Positions 17,384 through 26,434 are shown, counted from the stretch's first letter. The stretch: 40,807 nt of DNA from Candidatus Methanophagaceae archaeon GoMg1 (GCA_013180605.1 QBUL01000181.1:1-40807), one strand, 5' to 3'. Program-made: numbers and translations. The notes: generated by a model from the sequence alone, not told the origin.

Positions 17384-18630
17384 AACTATTTCGTAAACTT
17401 ATTTCGTTGGACGAAGCATTAAAAGCGGTTTTAGCCTATGCGAAGCCAGCAGAAACAGAAGAAATCGGGTTTGGCGATGCGTTGAACCGCGTTTTAGCAG
17501 AAGACGTTTACTCGCTGGCAGATAGTCCTCCTTTTGACCGTGCTGCGATGGACGGTTATGCGATCAGGGCAGAAGACTCTTTTGGCGCATCTCCTAATAA
17601 TCCCGTGCTCTTGAGGCTAATAAAGAGCCAGAGTGAAAAAGGAAAAGAGAGCAGGGTAGGAGTAGAAATAGGAGACGGTGAATGTTTCAGCATACAAACG
17701 GGAATGGCACTGCCAAAGGGCAGCAACGCAGTCGTCATGCTCGAATATACAAAGGAAAGAGGCAGCGAATTGAAAATTTTCAAACCCGTCACACCGGGTA
17801 AAAACGTTTCTTTCAAAGGAGAGGATGTGAAGAAGGGTGTGGTGGTGCTAAGAGAAGGGAAGCTGTTAAGAGCCCATGACGTCGGCATGCTGGCATCTCT
17901 TTTCAAACGCTCGGTGAAGGTGTACAAACGAGCAAAGTTCGGGATAATGTCCACCGGGGATGAGCTGTTGAATCCCGAGGAAGCCGAGCCTTATGAAGGC
18001 GAAAAGAGAATAGCAGATGTAAATAGTTATGTGCTTGCAGGACTGACAGAGCCAATTGCAAGTTCATATAGAATAGGAATCGTGAGGGACAATTACGAGA
18101 GGATAAAGACGGCAATAAGCGAGTCGTTAGCGGTGGATTCCGGTTGCCATTGCGATGGCTTATTAATAAGTGGCGGGAGTTCGGTAGGCAAAAGGGATTT
18201 CATAGCCGATGCGGTAGAAGATTCAGGAGACCTCGTGTTTCACGGCGTGGCTATTCGACCCGGCGAACCAACGGGTTTCGGTATCGTCAATAACAAACCG
18301 GTATTTATTCTACCCGGTTATCCAGTAGCTACAATATCTGCGTTTGAACTGCTCGTCCGACCTTTTTTGTTCGCGGTGCATGGTGTAAAGGAGGGACGCA
18401 AGAAGATTTTTGCGATAGCGCGTAAAAAAATCCCGTCGGCTGTTGGCAGAACCGATTTTGTACGTGTAAGACTGGTTTGCAAGGAGAATGAGTATTTTGT
18501 AGAGCCGATAAGGGTGAGCGGCTCCGGCATATTATCCAGCATGACGAAATCAGACGGATTTGTGGTGATAGAAGAGAATAAGGAAGGTGTGGAGGAGGGG
18601 GAGAAGGTGGAAGTGGATGTGTGGGGGTGA
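17380..18630 (+). CDS. moeA: Molybdopterin molybdenumtransferase MoeA
   Basis: SPPFDRAAMDGYAIRAEDSFGAS...FSIQTGMALPKGSNAVVMLEYT...GIMSTGDELL...LISGGSSVGKRDF...GVAIRPGEPTGFG...ILPGYPVATISAFELLVRPFL. Confidence 0.96.
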   Translation: MKLFRKLISLDEALKAVLAYAKPAETEEIGFGDALNRVLAEDVYSLADSPPFDRAAMDGYAIRAEDSFGASPNNPVLLRLIKSQSEKGKESRVGVEIGDGECFSIQTGMALPKGSNAVVMLEYTKERGSELKIFKPVTPGKNVSFKGEDVKKGVVVLREGKLLRAHDVGMLASLFKRSVKVYKRAKFGIMSTGDELLNPEEAEPYEGEKRIADVNSYVLAGLTEPIASSYRIGIVRDNYERIKTAISESLAVDSGCHCDGLLISGGSSVGKRDFIADAVEDSGDLVFHGVAIRPGEPTGFGIVNNKPVFILPGYPVATISAFELLVRPFLFAVHGVKEGRKKIFAIARKKIPSAVGRTDFVRVRLVCKENEYFVEPIRVSGSGILSSMTKSDGFVVIEENKEGVEEGEKVEVDVWG

Positions 18631-18644
18631 AGTGATTTATTTAT

Positions 18645-18680
18645 CACCGCCGAGAGCGCAGAGACTGCAGAGTTTCTTTT
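18645..18680. repeat. Intergenic repeat family C, half copy
   Basis: caccgccgagagcgcagagactgcagagtttctt. Confidence 0.5.
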
Positions 18681-18682
18681 TT

Positions 18683-18806
18683 GTTGTATATAAAGTATAA
18701 CTTCTACTTATTTAGGACGCAGATTTACATGGATTTACGCAGATTTATTTTAGTTTAACCGTGTTGATCCTTATCATCTGCGTTAATCTGCGTCCCTAAT
18801 TTATTT
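18683..18806. repeat. Intergenic repeat family B (copy 1), palindromic
   Basis: ttgtatataaagtataacttctacttatttaggacgcagatttacatggatttacgcagatttattttagtttaaccgtgttgatccttatcatctgcgttaatctgcgtccctaatttattt; near-identical to 26268-26404. Confidence 0.85.
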
Positions 18807-18913
18807 GACGGTTTTTATTTTTATTCCTGGAGGATGATATTGAACAGGTCTTAAAGGCACCACAATATGGTGAAAAAATCTTATCAACGTATAGGGATTA
18901 GATTCTTTATAAG

Positions 18914-20197
18914 ATGCCAAGTAAAGAGTTTAGAGTAGCGGCGGAGTTAGAAAAAACAGAAGTAATAGAAACAGCACGCAAAATAGTAAAAGAAGGACTT
19001 GGACCTATCTGCGACAACTGTATTGGCAGACAATTTGCAAAGATTTCCTCAGGGCTATCAAACGCTAAAAGAGGGCAAATACTGAAAGAAGCGCTGAGAA
19101 CGAAATGGAATTTAGGCGAAGAAATAGAATTGCAAGGCAAATGCTGGGTATGTAATGGTCTGTTTGAGAATTTGGATGGGTGGGTGTTAAAGGCACTGGA
19201 AGCGCTGAGAGGTTACGAATTTGACTCGTTTCTCGTGGGTACAAAAGTAAGCGGGATGCTGCTGGAGAACGAGGAATTGATATGGGAGATTGCAGGAGCT
19301 TCTTACGCTGAGCCGTTAAAAGCGGAATTGAATAGAGAAATAGGAAAAAGAATAGAGCGAGAAACAGGAAAAGAAGCGGATTTTGAGCGACCTGACCTTG
19401 TAGTACTACTGAATTTATGGACGGAAAAGGCGGAATTACAGGTGAACTCGTGTTTCATTTATGGTAGATACAGGAAGTTCGAGCGAGGAATACCACAAAC
19501 AAGATGGTTATGCCGTGAGTGCCGGGGTAGAGGCTGTGAGAAGTGCAATTACACAGGCAAAATGTATCCAGAATCCGTGGAGGAACTGATAAGCAACTCG
19601 ATATTGGCAGCGTTCAAAGGTGAATACATGGTGCTGCACGGATGCGGAAGAGAGGACATAGATGCACGAATGCTCGGTTCAGGGCGCCCTTTTGTGGTTG
19701 AGATAAAGGAGCCGAAACGGAGGAAAGTGGATTTGCGGATGTTAGAAGATAAAGTGAGAGAAGAGAATGTGGGTAAACTGGAAGTAACGGGTCTTCAATA
19801 CGTGAAACGAGAAATGGTAGCGCAGATAAAAAATGCGAAAGCAGATAAAACTTACAGGGTCGGAGTGCGGATTAAACCAAAGGTGCTTGAAACGGATTTG
19901 GAAAATGCTTTAGATACGCTGACCGGAGCAGTGATAGAGCAGAGGACACCAACAAGAGTATTACATAGAAGGGCGGACATAGTAAGGCGGAGAAAGGTAC
20001 ATAGTGCAAAATTGATATCGTTTGACGAGTCGGTTTTCTTTATGGAGATAAAATGTGATGGTGGTCTGTACATAAAGGAACTCGTATCGGGCGACGGAGG
20101 AAGAACGAATCCGAATTTGAGCGAGTTGCTCGGAACCGAAGTCGAAGCGGAAGTGAAGGAGCTGGACGTGATGGATGTTCTTTATAATTGCAATTAA
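18914..20197 (+). CDS. pus10: tRNA pseudouridine synthase Pus10
   Basis: LGPICDNCIGRQFAK...CWVCNGLFE...GRYRKFERGIPQTRWLCRECRGRGCEKCNYTGKMYPESVEELI...GREDIDARMLGSGRPFVVEIKEPKRR...YIKELVSGDGGRTNPNLSELLG. Confidence 0.96.
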   Translation: MPSKEFRVAAELEKTEVIETARKIVKEGLGPICDNCIGRQFAKISSGLSNAKRGQILKEALRTKWNLGEEIELQGKCWVCNGLFENLDGWVLKALEALRGYEFDSFLVGTKVSGMLLENEELIWEIAGASYAEPLKAELNREIGKRIERETGKEADFERPDLVVLLNLWTEKAELQVNSCFIYGRYRKFERGIPQTRWLCRECRGRGCEKCNYTGKMYPESVEELISNSILAAFKGEYMVLHGCGREDIDARMLGSGRPFVVEIKEPKRRKVDLRMLEDKVREENVGKLEVTGLQYVKREMVAQIKNAKADKTYRVGVRIKPKVLETDLENALDTLTGAVIEQRTPTRVLHRRADIVRRRKVHSAKLISFDESVFFMEIKCDGGLYIKELVSGDGGRTNPNLSELLGTEVEAEVKELDVMDVLYNCN

Positions 20198-20199
20198 TA

Positions 20200-20340
20200 A
20201 ACCACAAGATTCCACGAGATTAACACAACACTTTTTCTTTTTTACAAAAAGAAAACCTGTGCTAAAAGAAAAAACAAAAAAAGTTTTCTTTGGTAAACTA
20301 ATAAATAATCTCGTGAAAATCTGTGTAATCTGGTGGTTAA
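20200..20340. repeat. Intergenic repeat family A (copy 4), terminal inverted repeats
   Basis: aaccacaagattccacgagattaacacaacactttttcttttttacaaaaagaaaacctgtgctaaaagaaaaa...ttggtaaactaataaataatctcgtgaaaatctgtgtaatctggtggtt. Confidence 0.8.
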
Positions 20341-20424
20341 TACTTTTCGTATGCCTTGTGTATAACGAATATATTTATACAGTTATGGTCCTTTATGCGT
20401 ATGTAATGAGGTAAAAGGGATAAA

Positions 20425-21789
20425 ATGAACGCGAAAGAGAAGATATTCCTCGATGAGGAAGAGATCCCAAAGGAGTGGTACAACATACAGGCGGACATGC
20501 CTTCTCCGCTGGACCCGGTGCTAAACCCAGCGACGAAGGAGCCAATAACACCCGATGATTTAGCGGCTATTTTCCCCATGGGGCTGATAAAACAGGAAGT
20601 GAGCACGGAGCGGTGGATTCCTATACCGGAGGAAGTTCGAGAGATTTACCGGCTCTGGCGACCCACGCCGTTGTACAGAGCAAAGCGATTAGAGGAGAAA
20701 CTGAAGACGCCAGCGAGGATTTATTACAAGTGGGAAGGAGTTAGCCCGCCGGGAAGTCATAAGCCAAACACCGCGGTTGCACAGGCATATTACAACATGA
20801 AAGAAGGCGTTGAGAGGATAGCAACGGAAACTGGGGCGGGTCAGTGGGGTTCAGCACTCGCTTTTGGTACCATGCTGTTCGGGTTGAAATCCACGATTTA
20901 CATGGTCGCTGCGAGTTACGACCAGAAACCGTACCGAAGGGTAATGATGGAAACGTGGGACGGCGAAGTATTCCGAAGCCCAAGCAAGAACACGGAATAT
21001 GGGCGTCAATATCTGGAGAAGGACCCGGATACTACGGGTAGTCTGGGTATTTCAATCTCAGAAGCGGTAGAGGATGCAGCCACGCATGACAATACAAATT
21101 ACGCACTGGGTTCTGTTCTGAATCACGTTATATTGCATCAAACGGTAATAGGTCTGGAGGCGAAGCTCGCGTTTAAGCAGATAGACGAATATCCCGATGT
21201 AATCTTCGGAAACGTTGGCGGCGGCAGCAACTTCAGTGGGGCTACTTTTCCGTTCGCAGGTGATAAACTAACAGGTAAAAAGCCGGACTTAAAAATAGTT
21301 GCTTGTGAGCCGATGGCATGTCCAACGCTGACGAAGGGGCTGTATCTATACGATTTTGGCGACTGTGCAGGGATGACGCCTCTGATGAAGATGTTCACGT
21401 TGGGGCATACGTTCGTCCCGCCACCGATTCACGCAGGCGGGCTGAGATACCACGGCGATGCACCGTTGCTCTGCAAGCTGGTGAAGGACGGCTGGATAGA
21501 TGCGGTGGCGTACCACCAGACCGAGATATTCAAGGCTGCGAAATTGTTTGCTGAGACGGAAGGGCATATAATCGCACCGGAATCGGCACACGAAGTGAAA
21601 GCAGTGATAGACGAGGCGTTGCGATGCAAGGAAGAAGGTAAGGAAGAGGTGATATACTTCAATAATTCCGGTCACGGACATTTCGACCTGGGTGCATACG
21701 ATGCTTTCTTGAGTGGAAAACTCGTGGATTACGAGTATCCCGCGGAGTTGGTGAAGCAGGCATTGGCTAATCTGCCGCAGGTGGAGTAG
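20425..21789 (+). CDS. trpB2: Tryptophan synthase beta-like protein TrpB2
   Basis: [42 protein letters not shown]...[15 protein letters not shown]...[16 protein letters not shown]...[18 protein letters not shown]; TrpB2-type N-terminal extension. Confidence 0.95.
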   Translation: MNAKEKIFLDEEEIPKEWYNIQADMPSPLDPVLNPATKEPITPDDLAAIFPMGLIKQEVSTERWIPIPEEVREIYRLWRPTPLYRAKRLEEKLKTPARIYYKWEGVSPPGSHKPNTAVAQAYYNMKEGVERIATETGAGQWGSALAFGTMLFGLKSTIYMVAASYDQKPYRRVMMETWDGEVFRSPSKNTEYGRQYLEKDPDTTGSLGISISEAVEDAATHDNTNYALGSVLNHVILHQTVIGLEAKLAFKQIDEYPDVIFGNVGGGSNFSGATFPFAGDKLTGKKPDLKIVACEPMACPTLTKGLYLYDFGDCAGMTPLMKMFTLGHTFVPPPIHAGGLRYHGDAPLLCKLVKDGWIDAVAYHQTEIFKAAKLFAETEGHIIAPESAHEVKAVIDEALRCKEEGKEEVIYFNNSGHGHFDLGAYDAFLSGKLVDYEYPAELVKQALANLPQVE

Positions 21790-21811
21790 ATTGATTTGGA
21801 GGGAATAACAC

Positions 21812-21844
21812 GAGGGGATAAAGTACGCATTTTATTATCCCCTC
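21812..21844 (+). terminator. Stem-loop downstream of trpB2
   Basis: GAGGGGATAA-agtacgcatttta-TTATCCCCTC, followed by actattttatctttt. Confidence 0.6.
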
Positions 21845-21907
21845 ACTATTTTATCTTTTGACGAACAGTCGGGTGAGGATATATGTAAGTGCGCGTGGAA
21901 CGCCCAT

Positions 21908-22237
21908 ATGCAAAAATCTATTTTAGTTTCCGAAATCAAGAAGGCAGTTAAAGAAGGAAGAGTAAGAATCACAGATCATGCAGATGAAGAGATGGCAAAG
22001 GATAAACTTACATATAATGACGTTAAGGAGGCAATATCAAAAGGTGTGGCTATTGAATCTTACGCTGATGATAAACCTTTTCCGAGTTGCTTGGTTTATG
22101 GAAACCATGAAGAAAAGCATGTACATACAGTTTGTGCATATTCCAAAGAGGATAAAATGATGGTGCTAATAACAGTTTATATACCTGATGCAGACAAATG
22201 GATTAACTATAAGAAAAGGAAGAAGGTGGAGGGATAA
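21908..22237 (+). CDS. DUF4258-domain protein, putative toxin
   Basis: KKAVKEGRVRITDHADEEMAKDKLTYNDVKEAISKGVAIESYADDKPFPSCLVYGNHEEKHVHTVCAYSKEDKMMVLITVYIPDADKW: DUF4258 pattern (DHA..EM..., VHVV...LITVYxPD..KW). Confidence 0.8.
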   Translation: MQKSILVSEIKKAVKEGRVRITDHADEEMAKDKLTYNDVKEAISKGVAIESYADDKPFPSCLVYGNHEEKHVHTVCAYSKEDKMMVLITVYIPDADKWINYKKRKKVEG

Positions 22238-22245
22238 AGATAAAG

Positions 22246-22503
22246 ATGTTGACAAAATGCGCTCTTTGTGGTGGAGCGGTCAAACCACAGAAAGTTGAGA
22301 AGGTAATGCGGGTTGAGAACAATGTAGTAATCGTCTCGGTTGAGGCAGAAGTTTGTCAACAGTGTGGTGAGGCTTACTACACACCGAAGACCGTAGAAAA
22401 GTTGCAGGAAATGAGGAAAGAACTGAAAAAAACAATTAAATTAGATGAATTATGCATACCCGCTGGACAAACCTATCTGTATAAAAAAGCGATTGAAGCG
22501 TGA
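22246..22503 (+). CDS. YgiT-type zinc-finger protein, putative antitoxin
   Basis: CALCGGAVKPQKVEKVMRVENNVVIVSVEAEVCQQCGEAYYTPKTVEKLQ (CxxC...CxxC MqsA/YgiT pattern), 8 nt downstream of the DUF4258 gene. Confidence 0.85.
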   Translation: MLTKCALCGGAVKPQKVEKVMRVENNVVIVSVEAEVCQQCGEAYYTPKTVEKLQEMRKELKKTIKLDELCIPAGQTYLYKKAIEA

Positions 22504-22506
22504 AAC

Positions 22507-23637
22507 ATGAAAATAGGTCTCCTTATCAACCCGATAGCGGGCTTGGGCGGCTCGGTAGGACTAAAAGGAACGGACGGACTGGTAGAAGAAGCATTGCAAC
22601 GAGGTGCAAAACCCGTAGCATGTGCAAGGGCGAAGAAATGCATGCAAGAGCTGGAACTTGGCGCTTCCTCGGTTATCTTCACGTGCTCCGCCGAGATGGG
22701 CGAAAACGCGGTGATAAACAAATCGCAGAGATACGAAGTGGTGTATTCGTTTGCGGGAAACAGCACGAGTGAAGACACCAAGAACGCATGCAAGACATTT
22801 CTGGAAGCAGGAGTTGACCTGCTCCTATTCTGCGGTGGCGACGGAACGGCGAGGGACGTGTACAGCGTAGTAGGAAAAGACATTCCAGTGATAGGAATTC
22901 CTGCGGGTGTAAAGATGCACTCTGCGGTATTTGCGATAAGTCCCGGTGGAGCGGCGAAAATAGTCGAGCATTTTGTCGCGGGAAAAGCGGAACTGCGAGA
23001 CGCGGAGATAATGGATACCGATGAAGACGCATACAGGCGAAACGAGCTGCGAATGAAGGTGTTTGGATATGCGCAAACGCCTTACGAGCCTCTTCTGGTT
23101 CAGCAGGGTAAAAGCCTGTTTCAAAGTGTGAGTGAAGAAAAAGCGAAGGAGGAGATTGCGAAATTCGCATGTGAATTTATGGCTGCCGATTCGCTTTACA
23201 TACTCGGTGCGGGAACGACCACGCACAAAATTGCCGAATTGCTGGGTCTGGGCGAAGAGAAGACGCTGCTTGGCGTGGATGCAGTGAAGAACAGGGAGTT
23301 GGTGGGTAAGGATTTGAACGAGCGAGAATTGCTGCGATTGCTGAAGAAGGAAAACGAAAAGAAAAAGAAAGGAAATTTCCTGATAAAACTATTGGTGAGC
23401 CCTATTGGTGCGCAGGGCTTTGTATTTGGCAGGGGGAATCAACAGTTGAGCGCAAAGGTGATAGAAAAAGTCGGTGTAGAGAACGTGATTGTACTTGCAA
23501 CGCCGCATAAGTTGAGTGAAACGGCGTTTCTTCTCGTTGATACGGGCAGTGAGGAGTTAGATAAGCAGTTGAGCGGGTATGTGAGTGTCGTATGCGGCTA
23601 TCGGATGGCGCAGAGGAAAGAAGTGAGGAGGGGGTGA
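22507..23637 (+). CDS. ATP-NAD kinase-like protein (COG3199/AcoX-related)
   Basis: MKIGLLINPIAGLGGSVGLKGTDGL...DLLLFCGGDGTARDVYSVVGKDIPVIGIPAGVKMHSAVFAISPG...GAGTTTHKIAELLG. Confidence 0.88.
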   Translation: MKIGLLINPIAGLGGSVGLKGTDGLVEEALQRGAKPVACARAKKCMQELELGASSVIFTCSAEMGENAVINKSQRYEVVYSFAGNSTSEDTKNACKTFLEAGVDLLLFCGGDGTARDVYSVVGKDIPVIGIPAGVKMHSAVFAISPGGAAKIVEHFVAGKAELRDAEIMDTDEDAYRRNELRMKVFGYAQTPYEPLLVQQGKSLFQSVSEEKAKEEIAKFACEFMAADSLYILGAGTTTHKIAELLGLGEEKTLLGVDAVKNRELVGKDLNERELLRLLKKENEKKKKGNFLIKLLVSPIGAQGFVFGRGNQQLSAKVIEKVGVENVIVLATPHKLSETAFLLVDTGSEELDKQLSGYVSVVCGYRMAQRKEVRRG

Positions 23638-23694
23638 GAGGAAGAAAAGAGAAACTTTAAATATGTGCCTTCACAATTCACTTTAAGTGAACAA

Positions 23695-24033
23695 ATGCTC
23701 GCACAAGAACAAATAGAGAAAATTCTCAATAGAATAGTAAATAGGTATAAACCCGATAAAATCGTTCTTTTTGGCTCTTACGCCTATGGCAATCCTACGG
23801 AAGATAGTGATTTGGACTTATTAGTTGTGAGAAGTAGCAATCTACCAAGGTACAAGAGGGCAAGAGAAATTAGAAAATATCTGTGGGGAATTACCGATGT
23901 GCCAAAGGATATTATTGTTTATACTCCAGAAGAAATTGACGAGTGGAGAGGAGTAGAAGAAGCATTTATTACAAATATAATGAAAAATGGAAAGATTTTG
24001 TATGAAAAAAATAAGAGAGTTTGTGCTAAATAA
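23695..24033 (+). CDS. Nucleotidyltransferase-domain protein (MNT/MntA-like), apparently without a HEPN partner
   Basis: KIVLFGSYAYGNPTEDSDLDLLVV (GSxxxGxxxxxSDxDLLV). Confidence 0.85.
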   Translation: MLAQEQIEKILNRIVNRYKPDKIVLFGSYAYGNPTEDSDLDLLVVRSSNLPRYKRAREIRKYLWGITDVPKDIIVYTPEEIDEWRGVEEAFITNIMKNGKILYEKNKRVCAK

Positions 24034-24090
24034 AATTACTCCTGGGGGCACTGGCTAATTTTATAGTGAAATTGCAATATCCTTAAAATT

Positions 24091-24187
24091 CACCGCAGAG
24101 CACACGGAGAATGCAAAGGCACCAGAAAGCCCAAACAATGATTGGAACCAGTCTTAAAACTCTGCGTACTCGGCGCTCTCCGCGGTG
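24091..24187. repeat. Intergenic repeat family C, full palindromic copy
   Basis: caccgcagagcacacggagaatgcaaag...actctgcgtactcggcgctctccgcggtg: arms are imperfect inverted repeats. Confidence 0.75.
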
Positions 24188-24373
24188 ATAAATTACTAGA
24201 TTTTTAGACAGTGCCCTCCAGGGCTAGGAAGGGTCACAAAAAAATATCACCGATGAAAAATCAAAAAGCTTATCTATCCATCCAACTTTAAATATAAATA
24301 ATATACTCTACCATAATACATTGGTAGTTATTGAAAAATATAGAACAAGAAAAAAAAGGGGAGAAGAGAAAAA

Positions 24374-24769
24374 ATGAGCGAGCAAACGTCGGATGTGGGT
24401 ATGAAAGCGAAAGGGGACAGAATCAATATTTTCCGAATCGGCAGTCTGTGGTGCTTCAAGTATTTCTTCGGCGACCGGGATATCTTCATGGAGTTTGCGG
24501 ATTATTACAACCGTGATAAATACCGGTTTGAGGTGGACAGCGTTGGCGACAGGGATAAAATGGTGAAGTCGCTTGAGGAACGAGGATTTGAAATCAATCT
24601 GGTTGATGATACAGCGGACTATACAGTGAAAATAGACAGGTTTAAGAAGTATGCACCAATTCTGAGGAACTCGATTGACTCCACGGAGGGAGAAAAGGAT
24701 CGAGAGTTCATAATGAAAGATATGGCCTCGGTGGAGGAGGCGATATCAATGGGAGCGAGGAAAAGTTAG
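24374..24769 (+). CDS. Conserved-looking hypothetical protein
   Basis: 131-aa ORF with a TATA-like element upstream (ccaactttaaatataaata); no family recognised. Confidence 0.6.
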   Translation: MSEQTSDVGMKAKGDRINIFRIGSLWCFKYFFGDRDIFMEFADYYNRDKYRFEVDSVGDRDKMVKSLEERGFEINLVDDTADYTVKIDRFKKYAPILRNSIDSTEGEKDREFIMKDMASVEEAISMGARKS

Positions 24770-24845
24770 GCGTTTTAACTTTTCTTTTTACTTTTTTTTT
24801 TCATTTCAAGTCCGATTAACCGTAACGTCGGGAAGGGGATAGCTT

Positions 24846-25658
24846 ATGGGTTACGATAAATTCAAAAAAGAGGTGGAGCAGATACTGGAAGAAAAAGCGA
24901 GACCTCTCACGTGGAAGGAGATAAAAGAGAACTCCACCCAACTGAAACAGAAAGCGCCCTATCATGTGTATGTGCAGAAGTTACAGGGTGATATCGGTCT
25001 GGTGCGGTTCAGGTCTGGGCGTGACAAGAAAACGGTTTGGGCATTAAGGAAATGGTTTGAAAAAGGCAAATTCCGGGACCTCCTGCCTGATAAGGTGCGG
25101 TTTACGATTCTGAATTCCAAAAAGGACCATGCGATTGCCGCGAATGTGTACTGGGAACTGAAAAGAATCTATCCTGTCCCGCATCAGCTAAATAGATGGG
25201 ATGTGATAGAAGCAGAAGTAGATGACTTCTTTCCTGAAGAGGACAAAAGACCGGATAGCATACGGTTAAAGAGCGATGGAATAGAGCATTTACGAACGAT
25301 AGAAGATGAAGAGGAGCGGATAACAATTGCGGAAAAGATATCTGAGAGCGGCGAATTCATGCATACCGATGCGTGGAAAGGGAAGACGCTGGGTATGACA
25401 AAGCCGAGATTCAGATGTTTCTATTTCTACGATAGCAAATGCCAGTTCTTCTGCGACCAGAACGTTTGCGTGGGTCATGATATGGAAGTGGATGAAGAAG
25501 GAGAAGCAATAGAAATAAAAGGCGACCGTGTTTATTTCGTTTTGGAAGCGGTAGAAAGCGCTCGATGCGAGTTTATATGGGAAAAGACACGGGTGGAGTG
25601 GTACATAAAATCGGTGATTTCGTTAACCGATCCGAGGCAGCGGAGACTACATTTTTAG
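24846..25658 (+). CDS. Hypothetical protein with wHTH-like N-terminus and cysteine cluster
   Basis: FKKEVEQILEEKARPLTWKEIKENSTQLKQKAPYHVYVQKLQGDIGLVRFR... and RCFYFYDSKCQFFCDQNVCVGHD...ARCEF. Confidence 0.65.
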   Translation: MGYDKFKKEVEQILEEKARPLTWKEIKENSTQLKQKAPYHVYVQKLQGDIGLVRFRSGRDKKTVWALRKWFEKGKFRDLLPDKVRFTILNSKKDHAIAANVYWELKRIYPVPHQLNRWDVIEAEVDDFFPEEDKRPDSIRLKSDGIEHLRTIEDEEERITIAEKISESGEFMHTDAWKGKTLGMTKPRFRCFYFYDSKCQFFCDQNVCVGHDMEVDEEGEAIEIKGDRVYFVLEAVESARCEFIWEKTRVEWYIKSVISLTDPRQRRLHF

Positions 25659-25690
25659 CGGTTTAGTTTGTTAGAGGTTTAGCGGTTTGG
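25654..25690 (+). repeat. Degenerate GGTTTAG-type tract (second copy)
   Basis: ttttagcggtttagtttgttagaggtttagcggtttgg directly after a stop codon; shares agcggtttag with 2726-2770. Confidence 0.5.
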
Positions 25691-25743
25691 AAAAGTTTTT
25701 ATATTACAGTGAGGGATATATAAAATGGGGGTAAGGACGAAAA

Positions 25744-25926
25744 ATGAGAGTAAAAGAGGAAGTCATTAAGATGATTGAAGAGCTTCCAGAGGATATAACC
25801 GTTTCAGATATTATGGCTGAGTTGTATTTCAGGCAAAATGTTGATGAAGGCTTGAATGAACTCAATGAAGGAAAAGGCATCAGCCATGAAGAAGCCAAAA
25901 AACGGTTGAACCGATGGCTAAAATAA
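25744..25926 (+). CDS. Small antitoxin-like protein (ParE-antitoxin type), no intact toxin downstream
   Basis: MRVKEEVIKMIEELPEDITVSDIMAELYFRQNVDEGLNELNEGKGISHEEAKKRLNRWLK. Confidence 0.6.
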   Translation: MRVKEEVIKMIEELPEDITVSDIMAELYFRQNVDEGLNELNEGKGISHEEAKKRLNRWLK

Positions 25927-26103
25927 TAAGCACTTAAAAGCGCAAGGAAAGGCAGATTACCTCTATTTCACCCTTTTTCTCAGACCACATTCCAGTCCTC
26001 TTGAAGAAAGAAGCTTTACCAAGAAAGGATTATTTTGCTTTGCAAAAATAGTTTAATAAACAATTGTTTTTCATTAAGCCTTTCTTTAAGTGGGGAAGGT
26101 ATC

Positions 26104-26124
26104 GGAAACCCCGAAGGGGGTTTC
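26104..26124. repeat. GC-rich perfect hairpin
   Basis: ggaaaccccgaagggggtttct. Confidence 0.6.
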
Positions 26125-26151
26125 TGATTGTTTTGGCGATAGCCTTGTCAT

Positions 26152-26404
26152 TAACCACAGATTACACAGATTTTCACGAGATTAGGTGTGAGATATGAGT
26201 TGTCAGGTATTAGTAGCACTGAGACCTGAAACCTAAAACCTGACACCTTTTTAATATCGTGTAATCTTGTTGTATATAAAGTATAGCTTCTTTCTATTTA
26301 AGACGCAGATTTACACTGATTTACGCAGATTTATTTTAGATTAACCGTTTTGGTTCTTATCATCTGTGTTAATCTGCATTAATCTGTGTCCATAATTTAT
26401 TTTC
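26152..26404. repeat. Composite repeat island: family A arm, a GGTTTCAGG-like element, and family B copy 2
   Basis: ttaaccacagattacacagattttcacgagatta | ttgtcaggtattagtagcactgagacctgaaacctaaaacctgacacc | ttgtatataaagtatagcttctttctatttaagacgcagatttacactgatttacgcagat...catctgtgttaatctgcattaatctgtgtcc. Confidence 0.8.
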
Positions 26405-26434
26405 TGTTTTCTTGCCCGTGGATGTCCCTATTTC

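Noticed and set aside
20175-20414. 79-aa ORF between pus10 and trpB2
   Set aside because: Consists of family A repeat sequence.
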